This document shows positions 9,138 to 18,083 of a stretch of DNA of 44,938 bases, in pieces. The notes beneath the pieces are model-generated. The model was given only the letters and a program-made list of their open reading frames with translations. It made no database searches and had not been told where the DNA came from. The stretch is from NCBI RefSeq assembly GCF_000156335.1, contig NZ_DS999213.1, positions 568,382 to 613,319 on the forward strand, read 5' to 3'. The stretch is from Roseobacter sp. GAI101. GTDB taxonomy: Bacteria; Pseudomonadota; Alphaproteobacteria; Rhodobacterales; Rhodobacteraceae. Position numbers and translations under genes: made by a program. Every line of letters starts with the position of its first letter. Within the stretch, counting starts at the first letter, position 1.

Positions 9138-10527
9138 GATCCTGCCTCCCATCCTTGTCAGCAAAGGCGGGCAGGCTCACTTCGACGATCAGGCCGGGAT
9201 GATTGTCTTTCAGCGCAACACTACCGCGATGTTTTTCCACGATTGCACGAACAAGCGCGAGGCCAAGCCCACTTCCCGGTTTGGACCGGCTGGGGTCCAG
9301 CCGGTGGAAAGGCTCAAAGGCACGCTCTTTCGAGGCGTCCGGGATTCCGGCCCCCCTGTCGGCCACCGTTAGGAATATTTGTGTGCCCGCACGGCTTAGT
9401 TGTACGGAGATCACATTTCCTTCGGGACCATGGGTCACTGCGTTCTCAAGCAGGTTTGCCATCAGTTGCTGAAGCATCTGGCCGTCGCCCATGACGACAA
9501 AGTCCTGTCCTTCCTCAACCTCAATCTGGGCGGTCTGTCCTGCATCCTCTGCAATCGGTGCAAAGGTGTCGACCATATCGATCGCCAGTTCCCGCAGATC
9601 GACGCGCGTGGTCAGATTTTCCGTCCCGGCCGCCTCAATCCGGGAAAGCTGCAAGTACGATTCGAAAATGACGCGCATGTTCTCCAATTCGGACTGCGTG
9701 TCAGCAAGCGCATCAGTCGGATCCTCGTTTCGCTCCGCCAGGGACGTGGCCCGTTCCAATGCGAGATAGGCACGGCCCAGCGGGGATTTGAGATCATGTG
9801 CCGTGGCAGCCGCGGTGTTGCGGGTTGTCGCAATCATCCGTGACAGCCGGTCAAAATGCTCATTCATCTGGCGCGCGATCCGGTCTATCTGCGTGGAGCC
9901 GCCATGTTCAGATATCCGAACGTCCGAAGCGCCTTCGCTGGTCAGGGACAAGGCGGTTTCGATTTCCTTGAGACGCCGCAGGCTTTTTGCGCTGAGAAAA
10001 TAGCCGAACGCTAACATCGTCAGAACAACGATAAAACCGCTCAGCATGAGCGTCCGGAATACTAGAACCTGCGTGCGATAGAGAAGGTCCAGCCGCAATC
10101 CGACAGTCAATTTTCTGTCGTTCAGGTATCCTGTGAAATGAATATACTCCTTGGTGAAATCCTCGGGCGATGCAGCGGCGTGATCAAGCGGTCCGATCTG
10201 CAATCCCGTGCCATTGGGTATGGTCTGGATATTGCCGACAAGCAGAGTGTCGCCCTCATCAAACAGGGCCACTGCGTGATGAGCACTCTTGATGCGTTGT
10301 GACAGGTTGGTGATTGCCTCAACGACGTGGTCCTGTCCCTCGCTCTCATGCTCGGCGGCAAGGATGTCCCAACGGTGCTGGACGTCATCGCCCAGTTCCG
10401 CAATCAGGCTCCGCTCGACGTAGATCAGCGTCACCCATCCAAAGACGACCAGCACAACGATAAAGACAAGAGCGGATCGCAGTACAGCCGCGAACGCATC
10501 CCCCGAAAGGATATCACCGCGGTCCAT
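9130..10527 (-). CDS. Sensor histidine kinase
   Basis: Two-component sensor of 465 residues. Transmembrane helix 1 (~14-36), a periplasmic domain of ~115 residues, transmembrane helix 2 (~154-178), a HAMP-like linker, the dimerisation box AHDLKSPLGR with phospho-accepting His244, the N box NLLENAV, and G boxes DRGAGIP and GSGLGLAL are visible in order. The periplasmic part has no recognised ligand domain. The start overlaps the end of the response regulator gene by 14 bp. Signal unknown; the neighbouring envelope genes suggest an envelope signal, as inference only. Confidence 0.92.
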   Translation of the reverse strand: MDRGDILSGDAFAAVLRSALVFIVVLVVFGWVTLIYVERSLIAELGDDVQHRWDILAAEHESEGQDHVVEAITNLSQRIKSAHHAVALFDEGDTLLVGNIQTIPNGTGLQIGPLDHAAASPEDFTKEYIHFTGYLNDRKLTVGLRLDLLYRTQVLVFRTLMLSGFIVVLTMLAFGYFLSAKSLRRLKEIETALSLTSEGASDVRISEHGGSTQIDRIARQMNEHFDRLSRMIATTRNTAAATAHDLKSPLGRAYLALERATSLAERNEDPTDALADTQSELENMRVIFESYLQLSRIEAAGTENLTTRVDLRELAIDMVDTFAPIAEDAGQTAQIEVEEGQDFVVMGDGQMLQQLMANLLENAVTHGPEGNVISVQLSRAGTQIFLTVADRGAGIPDASKERAFEPFHRLDPSRSKPGSGLGLALVRAIVEKHRGSVALKDNHPGLIVEVSLPAFADKDGRQDHM

Positions 10528-11191
10528 GCATCGAATATCCCGTGTTGCGGATTGTGTGGATCAACGGCGTATCAAAGGGTTTGTCGATCTTGGCGCGCAG
10601 CCGGCTCAGATGCGTTTCGACGACGGTTGTGTTGGGTTCAAAGTTGAAATTCCACACCCGCTCCAAAAGCTGTGTGCGTGTCACGATCCTTCCAGAATTA
10701 CGCATCAGGATTTCGAGGATCGAGAATTCCTTGTTATGCAGTTCGATCAGGTTCCCTTGCCGCGTCGCGGTCCGGGCGAGAAGATCAAGCGTCAGGTCAT
10801 GCACCGTCAGAGAAGGCTCGGCAGTTGTCTCGCTCTTGCGGCGGACAATAGCGTCGATGCGGGCGGTGAGTTCGGAAAAATGGAACGGTTTTGTCAGGTA
10901 GTCGTCACCACCGGCGGCAAGCCCTTCAACCCGGTCTTCCACTTGCCCCAAGGCCGTCAGAAAGAGGACCGGCAATGATTTCTTCGACGCGCGCAGTGCC
11001 TTGAGGACAGACAGCCCGTCCATCCCCGGCAGCATCCGGTCGAGGATTGCCATGTCGCAATCGTTGTAAAGACAATAGCTCAGCGCGTCCCTCCCATCTG
11101 AGACGTGATCGACCGAATGACCATTTTCTGAAAGGCCGGCAACGATGTAGTCGGCAATCTTGGGATCATCTTCTGCAAGCAGGATTTTCAT
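10514..11191 (-). CDS. OmpR/PhoB-type response regulator
   Basis: 225 residues: receiver domain with acidic pocket EDD (7-9), phospho-acceptor Asp51 (AILDRMLPG), Thr in LTALG and Lys in TKPF, then a C-terminal winged-helix DNA-binding domain with the ETHLSRLRAKID recognition region. The ATG at 11191 (MKILLAEDD) was chosen because AAGGAG lies about ten bases upstream; an ATG three codons earlier is too close to that site. It is cotranscribed with the kinase and the amidotransferase and diverges from the HdeD operon, a likely target. Confidence 0.92.
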   Translation of the reverse strand: MKILLAEDDPKIADYIVAGLSENGHSVDHVSDGRDALSYCLYNDCDMAILDRMLPGMDGLSVLKALRASKKSLPVLFLTALGQVEDRVEGLAAGGDDYLTKPFHFSELTARIDAIVRRKSETTAEPSLTVHDLTLDLLARTATRQGNLIELHNKEFSILEILMRNSGRIVTRTQLLERVWNFNFEPNTTVVETHLSRLRAKIDKPFDTPLIHTIRNTGYSMHGPR

Positions 11192-11356
11192 TTGTGGCAT
11201 TCTCCTTGATGCCTTTCTAATGATTGTGAGCGCCGTTTTTCCAGTCAAACCCGGTTCTTTGCACGTTTGTAAGGTTCGCGCGAAGCGGGAGCTATGGGCT
11301 ATCCTTAGACATCTTTGAAGATGGGCCCCGTAGGTGTCCCTGATGGAGTCGATAAA
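11192..11356. promoter_or_regulatory. Divergent promoter region, regulator and envelope operon
   Basis: 165 bp between the leftward two-component genes and the rightward HdeD operon. GGTTC occurs twice 20 bp apart (11253-11257 and 11273-11277), two helical turns, and a perfect palindrome CATCTTTGAAGATG lies at 11310-11323. Either could be a binding site for the response regulator; that is inference from position only. Confidence 0.4.
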
Positions 11357-11920
11357 ATGCAGACATATCTATCCAACCTGAAAGCCTCTGTCCGGCCTGA
11401 CATGGCCCGTAAAGATAGCACCAAACTGAGACAGGTCGGCATCATCCTGCTTGTGATCGGTGTCGTTGCGATTGTCCTGCCTCATCTTGCTACCCTTGCG
11501 GCCGAACTTCTGACTGCGTCGATGCTCGCACTCTGGGGCGCGATCGGTCTTTGGTTTTCATGGGCGATACGGCCAGCGCCCGAAGCCCGGATTGGCTTTG
11601 CGGCCTTCGGCCTGATGTTCGCCATCGGCCTTGCGTTGATCCTGTTTCCCTACGCAGGCATTGCCGCGCTGACGGTAATCATCATCCTGGCGTTCCTGAT
11701 CGAAGGGCTTCTTTCGATCCTCTTTGCCCTGCGCAGCAGCGCTTATGTCGGGAACTGGGGATGGCTTGTCTTCAGCGGGCTATGTTCCTTCGCTGCGGGC
11801 CTCGTCATCCTGTTTGGCTGGCCTTGGACAGCAAGCTGGACCTTGGGTCTGATGCTGGGCCTGAACTTTTTCTCGACCGGCTTGTCGCTGGTCATGCTGG
11901 CAAATCCTGCAAAAAGATAA
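11357..11920 (+). CDS. HdeD family membrane protein
   Basis: 187-residue integral membrane protein with six hydrophobic helices in three pairs, matching the DUF308/HdeD family; E. coli HdeD contributes to acid resistance at high cell density. The start at 11357 follows GGAG (11345-11348) with eight bases spacing; upstream in-frame starts lack this. First gene of a tight rightward run of six. Molecular function is not known for the family. Confidence 0.82.
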   Translation: MQTYLSNLKASVRPDMARKDSTKLRQVGIILLVIGVVAIVLPHLATLAAELLTASMLALWGAIGLWFSWAIRPAPEARIGFAAFGLMFAIGLALILFPYAGIAALTVIIILAFLIEGLLSILFALRSSAYVGNWGWLVFSGLCSFAAGLVILFGWPWTASWTLGLMLGLNFFSTGLSLVMLANPAKR

Positions 11921-11926
11921 CCGACG

Positions 11927-12643
11927 ATGAAGAGAAAGAGGGATCGGGCTGAGGCACCGTGCACCTGCCATGTCTGTGGAAAAAGGGTGCCTATGTTAGA
12001 GGCGCGGTCCTTCTCCAGCCTGCGTCCAGGCGTGTCCGCCGTCATCGCGGGCGAGGTGCCGTGCTGGGCCGAAGGGGCGGTGATCTGCAAGACTGATCTG
12101 GCCCGGTTCCGCAGGCTCTATATCGAGCGTCTTCTTGAGGGTGAGCGCGGAGAGCTCGACGAACTTGACCGGCAGGTCATTGCAAGCCTCGAGTTGGATC
12201 GACCCATTTCGCAAAATACCGAAGAGGTGCTTTCCGAGCGTATCAGCTTTGGCGAACGTCTGGCCGACAAGGTGTCGGAGTTCGGCGGCAGTTGGACATT
12301 CATCGTCGGATTCCTCGTGCTGCTTGTCGCATGGATGACCACAAACGCGCTGCTGCTCGGGGCAAAACCCTTCGATCCTTATCCCTTCATTCTGCTCAAC
12401 CTGCTTTTGTCCTGCGTGGCGGCATTTCAGGCGCCAATCATCATGATGAGCCAGCGCCGTAAGGATGCCAAGGACAGGCTGCGCGCGGAGAACGACTACC
12501 GGGTCAATCTGAAATCCGAGCTGGAAATCCGTTTGCTGCACGAAAAGATCGACCACCAACTCGCACATCAATGGAAGCGGCTCGCAGAATTGCAGCAAAT
12601 CCAGATCGACCTTCTTGAGGAAGCCGTCAATGACCGACGCTAA
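11927..12643 (+). CDS. DUF1003 membrane protein with N-terminal zinc-ribbon-like motif
   Basis: 238 residues. Cysteine pairs at the N-terminus (CTCHVC near residues 12-17, later C at ~46 and ~54) look like a small metal-binding ribbon. The DUF1003 core follows: ERLADKVSEFGGSWTFI (residues ~106-122), two transmembrane helices (~118-137 and ~150-170), and a charged helical tail with coiled-coil character (~172-235). The family has no established biochemical role. It starts 6 bp after HdeD and overlaps the MprF start by 14 bp, so it is within the same operon. Confidence 0.85.
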   Translation: MKRKRDRAEAPCTCHVCGKRVPMLEARSFSSLRPGVSAVIAGEVPCWAEGAVICKTDLARFRRLYIERLLEGERGELDELDRQVIASLELDRPISQNTEEVLSERISFGERLADKVSEFGGSWTFIVGFLVLLVAWMTTNALLLGAKPFDPYPFILLNLLLSCVAAFQAPIIMMSQRRKDAKDRLRAENDYRVNLKSELEIRLLHEKIDHQLAHQWKRLAELQQIQIDLLEEAVNDRR

Positions 12644-15218
12644 GACTCCTACATTCATGACCCGTATCCTCGCCCTAGTCGAACATCGGGCCTTCAAGAT
12701 CACGATCCCCGTGGCCATCGGGGTCATTGCGTTGTTCGTTCTGCACGATCTGGCAAGCCACGTGCGATGGACCGATGTGCGGACCGATCTCGCCGCAGCG
12801 CGCCCCATGGCGCTTCTGGCGGCTGTGGGCTGCACAATGATAAGCTTCGTCGGTATAGCAGCCTATGACTATCTTGCTCTGCGGGCGGTTGCGCCAGGAT
12901 CCATGCCGATGCGTGTTCCTATGGTAGGGGGTGCAGCGGGATACGCGGTCTCTGGTCTGCTCGGGGTGTCCTACCTGACCGGCACGGCGGTCAGATATCG
13001 GGTCTATTCAACCTTCGGCCTCGACATCGTCAAGATCACCGCGATCGTCGCAATTGCGTGGACGGGCTTCGTCGCAGCCCTGCTTCTGGGCTTCGGGGTG
13101 CTGTTGACGCTGCATCCCAAGGGGCTGAGCGCGGTCATCAATGTCTCGCCCACCGTTGAGACGGCACTTGGATGTGCCATGCTGGCCGGGTTTGGTGGCT
13201 ACCTGCTTTGGTTGGCGACGGGCAAAAGGCACCTTGGATCGGGCGACCATGCCATCGCGTTGCCGGGGCCGATGCAGGCCATCGGCCTGACGCTGGCGGG
13301 GGTTCTTGACCTTTCGGGGGCTGGCCTGACGCTTTACGTTCTGATGCCCGCCGACATCGTGCCGAACTTTGCCGTTTTTGCGACCGTGTTCGTCGCGGCG
13401 GTCGGGCTTGGTATTCTCAGCCATGCGCCCGGCGGGTTGGGCGTGTTTGAAGCAACGATGATCGCGGGGCTTGGGGCCGCCGGGCGCTCTGACGTGCTGG
13501 CGTCGCTGGTGCTCTACCGGATGATCTATACCGTGCTGCCGTTTCTGGTGGCCTCACTGGGGCTGGCCATCGCGGCAGCACTGGCCAATCGCGGAAAGCT
13601 GCACGGCAGCTCCCGCGTGCTCTGGCGTGCGGTCAAACCCATTCTGCCAACCCTTGCCGCTGCTCTTGCCATGCTGGCGGGCACCATCCTTCTGGTATCT
13701 GGGAACCTGCCGGGCGAAGGCTCCCGGCTGGATATTCTGCGCGAGATTTTGCCTCTGGGTGTGGTGGAAGCGTCGCATCTTGTGGGCAGCCTTGTGGGTG
13801 CCTTGCTGATCGTCGTGGCGGCGGGGCTTTACCGCAAGCTTTACCGGGCGTGGCTTTTCGCCGTGTCGCTTGTCGCCATCGGCTTTGTCGTGTCACTGGC
13901 CAAAGGGCTCGACTGGATCGAAGCCTTGACGATGGCTGCAACGCTCGGGGCCTTGACCATGATCAGACCCGCCTTCTATCGGGCCGAGGGAAGCTCGGTG
14001 TTCCGTCTGGACAGACGATGGATGCTCAGCCTGTTGATCCTGTCTGCGGCGATCACCTGGGTCGGTTTTTTTGCCTACGATCACGTCGAGTACCGCAACG
14101 CCCTTTGGTGGCAGTTCAGCTGGAACGGCGACGCGCCGCGCTTCCTGCGGGCCAGTCTTGTGCTTGCAATCGTTGTCGCGGCGGTGATCGTTAACTCGCT
14201 TATTAGCAACCGTAAGTCGGTCCGCGCCCTGCGCGAGATCCCCGATGTTGTCCGGCGGCTGGTGGCAGAAAGTGACGACACCGAAGCCAACATGGCGCTG
14301 ACAGGGGATAAGCTGTTTCTTGTCTCGCCGGATGAAAAGGCCTTTATCGCCTATGCCGATACCGGCACATCGCTGATTGCCAAGGGCGATCCGGTGGGCG
14401 ACAGGAAAGCCGGACAAGCACTGATCTGGTCCTTGCGCGAACGCGCCTGGCGCGACGGCAAACGGGTGGCGTTCTATTCGGTCTCGCCAGCTTATCTGCC
14501 GACCTACCTCGATCTTGGCCTGTCGATCCTCAAGATCGGTGAAGTGGCCCGTGTTGATCTGAGTACCTTCACGCTCGACGGCTCCCAGCGCAAAGGCCTG
14601 CGCGGCGCGCGCAACCGTGCCGCGCGTGACGGGTTCATGTTTGAGGTCGTTCCGCGTGACGCCGCGCAAGCGATCCTGCCGGACTTGCGGCGCATCTCTG
14701 ACGCCTGGCTGGCGCAGAAACAGGGCGAGGAGAAGGGGTTTTCGCTGGGTGCCTTTACCGATGATTATATGAGCAACTTCGACATGGCCGTGCTGCGCGA
14801 CCCGGATGGACGTATCGTGGCCTTCGCCAATCTCTTTCAAGGTGCTGAGCGTAACGAACTGTCGCTCGATCTCATGCGCTATCTGCCCGACGCGCCGCAT
14901 TTTGCGATGGACGCGCTTTTTGCGGAGATGATGCTCTGGGGCAAGGCGCAGGGTTTTCGCTGGATGTCGCTGGGGGCCGCGCCCTTTGCGGGTGTCGAAA
15001 ACCGCGCTCTTGCGCCGCTCTGGAACCGTATCGGCGGGTTCATCTTTGAACACGGCGAACACTTCTACAATTTCGAAGGCCTGCGCGCCTTCAAGGAGAA
15101 ATTTGATCCGGTCTGGACCCCGAATTACCTCGCTTGCCCCGGCGGGCTGGCCGCGCCGCGCATTCTGTATGAGGTCAACGTGCTGGTCTCGGGCGGTCTG
15201 CGCGGGCTGATCAAATAG
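12630..15218 (+). CDS. mprF: MprF/LpiA-type phosphatidylglycerol aminoacyltransferase and flippase
   Basis: 862 residues, the usual length of bifunctional MprF. The N-terminal ~540 residues hold about 13-14 transmembrane helices (the flippase part, with a UPF0104-like core including GVFEATM near residue 275). The C-terminal ~320 residues form the cytoplasmic DUF2156 domain, which transfers an amino acid (Lys or Ala) from aminoacyl-tRNA to phosphatidylglycerol. Landmarks are GLRGARNRA, ELSLDLMRY and SLGAAPF. The start at 12630 has GAGG nine bases upstream. In rhizobia the homologue LpiA is acid-induced; here its operon begins with HdeD. The amino acid used cannot be read from sequence. Confidence 0.88.
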   Translation: MTDAKTPTFMTRILALVEHRAFKITIPVAIGVIALFVLHDLASHVRWTDVRTDLAAARPMALLAAVGCTMISFVGIAAYDYLALRAVAPGSMPMRVPMVGGAAGYAVSGLLGVSYLTGTAVRYRVYSTFGLDIVKITAIVAIAWTGFVAALLLGFGVLLTLHPKGLSAVINVSPTVETALGCAMLAGFGGYLLWLATGKRHLGSGDHAIALPGPMQAIGLTLAGVLDLSGAGLTLYVLMPADIVPNFAVFATVFVAAVGLGILSHAPGGLGVFEATMIAGLGAAGRSDVLASLVLYRMIYTVLPFLVASLGLAIAAALANRGKLHGSSRVLWRAVKPILPTLAAALAMLAGTILLVSGNLPGEGSRLDILREILPLGVVEASHLVGSLVGALLIVVAAGLYRKLYRAWLFAVSLVAIGFVVSLAKGLDWIEALTMAATLGALTMIRPAFYRAEGSSVFRLDRRWMLSLLILSAAITWVGFFAYDHVEYRNALWWQFSWNGDAPRFLRASLVLAIVVAAVIVNSLISNRKSVRALREIPDVVRRLVAESDDTEANMALTGDKLFLVSPDEKAFIAYADTGTSLIAKGDPVGDRKAGQALIWSLRERAWRDGKRVAFYSVSPAYLPTYLDLGLSILKIGEVARVDLSTFTLDGSQRKGLRGARNRAARDGFMFEVVPRDAAQAILPDLRRISDAWLAQKQGEEKGFSLGAFTDDYMSNFDMAVLRDPDGRIVAFANLFQGAERNELSLDLMRYLPDAPHFAMDALFAEMMLWGKAQGFRWMSLGAAPFAGVENRALAPLWNRIGGFIFEHGEHFYNFEGLRAFKEKFDPVWTPNYLACPGGLAAPRILYEVNVLVSGGLRGLIK

Positions 15219-15231
15219 AAGGAGCCGCTTG

Positions 15232-15555
15232 ATGATCGTCAATTTCGAAACGCACGCGTCGAACGAAAGAACGTTTTTGGCTTGGGTGCGGACAGCCGTT
15301 GCCATTGTCGGCTTTGGCCTCGCGGCGGCGCGTCTTGGGGCGAAGAATGTACCGCTCTGGTCGACATACCTGCTGTTTGGGGCGGGTGCTGCGGTCGTGA
15401 TCATTGCCTGGCTGCGGATGCGTCATGTCCGCAAGCGGATCGACCTCAAGGAGTCTTTGCCGGACGATGACGGCCCGGCAGAGGCGTTTCTGCTCCTGCT
15501 GCTGATGGCCCTGTTTGTTTTGCTTGGGACCTTTGCTGTCCATGTCACGCCCTGA
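15232..15555 (+). CDS. DUF202 (YidH-like) membrane protein
   Basis: 107 residues. The N-terminal motif NERTFLAWVRTA is the hallmark of the DUF202 family, and three hydrophobic helices follow. Function is unknown. AAGGAG lies seven bases before the ATG. The gene overlaps the next by 14 bp. Confidence 0.85.
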   Translation: MIVNFETHASNERTFLAWVRTAVAIVGFGLAAARLGAKNVPLWSTYLLFGAGAAVVIIAWLRMRHVRKRIDLKESLPDDDGPAEAFLLLLLMALFVLLGTFAVHVTP

Positions 15556-16177
15556 GCCCGGACCAAACCGAAAGGGTCCACCCGGTCTGCGGCAATTTCC
15601 ATTCACGCTTGGCTTCCTGTTGGTCATGGTGGTGGCGAACGGCCTTGCCGGTTCGTTCACCGGGCCGCTTGATCCGCAAATACTGGCCAAATGGGGTATC
15701 GGTGTGGATGCCCTGCGGGGCTTTGACATATCGCGGTTCATGACCGCCATTTTCCTGTCGCACGATCCGTCGATGCTGGCACGTCAGTTCTTCTTTGCCG
15801 CAGGAGTAATCGGACTGACAGAATGGATCTGGGGCAGTTGGCGTGCCGCTGCGCTATTCTTTGGATTGGACATTGTATCAGCTGCGGCGCTGATTGCTGT
15901 CATCGCGTTCTTTCCGGTGCTTGATCCATTGGCAGAGGTCACGGATGTCGGCATGTCCCTGGGTGGATTTGGATTGATCGGCGTTCTGCTTTCCATGTGG
16001 CGGCACCGATGGATCGGGCTGATCGGTGTCAGTGTTCTTGTGGCGACGAAATATGCTTTTGCACCGGACCCCGTTGCGGACGGCGGGCATGTCATCGCTC
16101 TTATGATCGGCTTCTGTGTCGGTCTTGCCCGGTTCCACATTCCGGGCCTTTCCGCCTTCCCATCAACCCAAGTCTGA
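15542..16177 (+). CDS. Rhomboid-like membrane protein
   Basis: 211 residues with about six transmembrane helices. The segment GMSLGGFGLIG (residues ~137-147) aligns with the GxSG...FG..G catalytic helix of rhomboid intramembrane proteases, keeping the serine (Ser139) but with Leu in place of the Gly of GxSG. A histidine at the start of the last helix (His183, GGHVIALMIGF) sits where the catalytic His is expected. It may be an active but divergent protease or a degenerate relative. Start overlaps the DUF202 stop; fifth gene of the envelope operon. Confidence 0.62.
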   Translation: MSRPEPGPNRKGPPGLRQFPFTLGFLLVMVVANGLAGSFTGPLDPQILAKWGIGVDALRGFDISRFMTAIFLSHDPSMLARQFFFAAGVIGLTEWIWGSWRAAALFFGLDIVSAAALIAVIAFFPVLDPLAEVTDVGMSLGGFGLIGVLLSMWRHRWIGLIGVSVLVATKYAFAPDPVADGGHVIALMIGFCVGLARFHIPGLSAFPSTQV

Positions 16178-16215
16178 CGCAAAAGCCGGACGCCAAGCAT
16201 TTGAGGAATGACCGA

Positions 16216-16515
16216 ATGAAACTGTTCGATCCTAGAAACCACCACCTGAGCGCCCGGCATCGCAAGATACACGCGACCACCGAGCTGCTTTATAATTTCG
16301 TGGATTTTCTTGCCGCCTTGCTGTTCGTGATCGGCAGCGTCCTGTTTTTCAGCGAAAGCACGACCTATCTGGGCACCTGGCTGTTTCTGATCGGCTCAAT
16401 CCTTTTCGGCACCCGCCCGACCATCAAGCTGTGGCGGGAGTTACTGTACCTGCGCGAGGGCATAGATCCCGATGCGCCCCCGTCGCAGGATACGAGCGAT
16501 CTGCGCCTGAACTGA
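16216..16515 (+). CDS. YrhK domain protein
   Basis: 99 residues with two transmembrane helices (~32-47 and ~54-70), the second preceded by TYLGTWLFLIGSILF, which is characteristic of YrhK-type proteins. Function is unknown. GAGGA lies 8 bases before the ATG. Last gene of the rightward run; it converges with the EmrB gene, with only 20 bp between stop codons. Confidence 0.78.
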   Translation: MKLFDPRNHHLSARHRKIHATTELLYNFVDFLAALLFVIGSVLFFSESTTYLGTWLFLIGSILFGTRPTIKLWRELLYLREGIDPDAPPSQDTSDLRLN

Positions 16516-16535
16516 CCCTGCTCCCCGCCTCTCGG

Positions 16536-18083
16536 TCAATGTGCCATGGCAGGCGCGGCGTGTGCTTTGGGGCGTTGCAGGATCAGCACGACTGGCAGCA
16601 TCAGAAAGGCTGCGATCCCGGTCAGCAGAAACGCATCCTGAAACGCAAGCAGACTGCCCTGTTGCTGGATCTGCCCAGCGATGAATAATGCGCCCTCTGA
16701 CGAAGAAGGATCAAGGTCGAGTGGCGCCAGATAGCTCTGTGCTGTTGTGTCGAAGGGTGTAATACCCGCCGCAAGTGTCGCGTAGTGGTACTGCATCCGG
16801 CTCGCAAGCTGCCAGCCCACCAGGGCGATTCCCAGTGACGATCCCAGAGACCGTGTGACACCGTAAATGCCGGAGGCTTCGTCCTGCCGCTCGGGGCCGA
16901 TATTCTGGAAGGCCAATGTGGACATCGGAACAAAGAACAGACCCATGCCGAGACCTGACACCATGCCCGGCAGGGCAAGCTGCCAGAAGTCCGCGTTGAG
17001 ATTGAGGAATGCCAGCAGGATGTTACCCGTACCTGTCAGGATAAGTCCCAGCATCAGCAGCTTGCGCGGATCGAAGCGATTAACCAGTACCGCCCCCGTC
17101 AGGATCATGGATGCTCCGGCCGCAATGCCACGCGGGATAAAAAGGAAACCGGCATCCAGCACCGGGTAGCCGAGGAGACCCTGCACAAACAAAGGCAGGA
17201 TGGCGATAGACCCGAACATTGCCACGCCAAACCCCATGATCGCCACGTTGGCACCAGCAAAGCTGCGGTCGCGTAACAGCGAAAAGTCGATGATGTTGTC
17301 AGCTTTGCCCCGGCCCCGCCAGACAAAAACTGCACCGCAGGCGATCAGCGTGAGCGCAGCGATCTGGATCAGTTTGGAGGCAAACCAATCGCGGCTTTCG
17401 CCAAGGTCCAGCATCAATTGCAGTGACGCAATCGCCGCAATCATCAGTGCAAGGCCGACCCAATCCACCGTGAGCCGCTTCGTGTCTTCACGTTCAAGCT
17501 CGCCCGTCATCATCATCAGCGCGAAGGCCGCCAAGGGCAGGTTTACGTAAAACACCGCACGCCAGGAGAAATACTCGGTCAGAAGCGCGCCCAGCGTCGG
17601 GCCCAACACCGGCGCGACCACGACCCCAAGACCGAAAAGCGCCATCGCTTGCCCGCGTTTTTCCTTGGGAAAACTCTCGAACAGGATGGACTGCGACAGT
17701 GGGATCAGAAATGCGCCGAAGATGCCTTGGCCAAGGCGGCAGGCGACCATGACCTCGACGCTCCAGGACAGGCCGCACAGCGCAGAAAACGTGGCGAACC
17801 CGATGATGGCGGTTGTGATCAGCCTCCGACGACCGACCATCCGCACAAAAAAGCCGGTCAGCGGCATGACCACGACAGAGGCAACGATGTAGCTGGTCAG
17901 AATCCAGACGGTTTGATCGTTGGTGATGCCGAAAGCGGCCTGAATCTGCGGCAGGGCCACGTTGACGATGGTGCTGTCGAGCACCTCCAGCACCGCGGTC
18001 AACACGACCGCCAGCACGATGGTCCAGCGGACAGCCTCGCCCGTGCTGCGGCGCGGTACGGAAATGTCAGGGGCGGCGGTCAC
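16536..18083 (-). CDS. DHA2-family multidrug efflux transporter, EmrB/QacA type
   Basis: 515-residue major facilitator protein with 14 predicted helices. LDSTIVNVALPQIQ after helix 1, the GRRR loop between helices 2 and 3 and the VLGPTLG segment (motif C) in helix 5 identify the DHA2 drug:H+ antiporter group. With the adjacent membrane-fusion protein it should form an EmrAB-type pump reaching an outer-membrane channel that is not encoded here. Start overlaps the stop of the EmrA-like gene by four bases. Substrate unknown. Confidence 0.9.
   Translation of the reverse strand: MTAAPDISVPRRSTGEAVRWTIVLAVVLTAVLEVLDSTIVNVALPQIQAAFGITNDQTVWILTSYIVASVVVMPLTGFFVRMVGRRRLITTAIIGFATFSALCGLSWSVEVMVACRLGQGIFGAFLIPLSQSILFESFPKEKRGQAMALFGLGVVVAPVLGPTLGALLTEYFSWRAVFYVNLPLAAFALMMMTGELEREDTKRLTVDWVGLALMIAAIASLQLMLDLGESRDWFASKLIQIAALTLIACGAVFVWRGRGKADNIIDFSLLRDRSFAGANVAIMGFGVAMFGSIAILPLFVQGLLGYPVLDAGFLFIPRGIAAGASMILTGAVLVNRFDPRKLLMLGLILTGTGNILLAFLNLNADFWQLALPGMVSGLGMGLFFVPMSTLAFQNIGPERQDEASGIYGVTRSLGSSLGIALVGWQLASRMQYHYATLAAGITPFDTTAQSYLAPLDLDPSSSEGALFIAGQIQQQGSLLAFQDAFLLTGIAAFLMLPVVLILQRPKAHAAPAMAH

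Noticed and set aside
9150..9164. Upstream in-frame starts for the glutamine amidotransferase
   Set aside because: They would bury the catalytic cysteine and lack a well-spaced ribosome site; kept only as an alternative in the entry.
13893..15404. A 503-codon minus-strand open frame opposite mprF
   Set aside because: Arises from high-GC codon bias on the opposite strand; mprF is certain from its domains and ribosome site.
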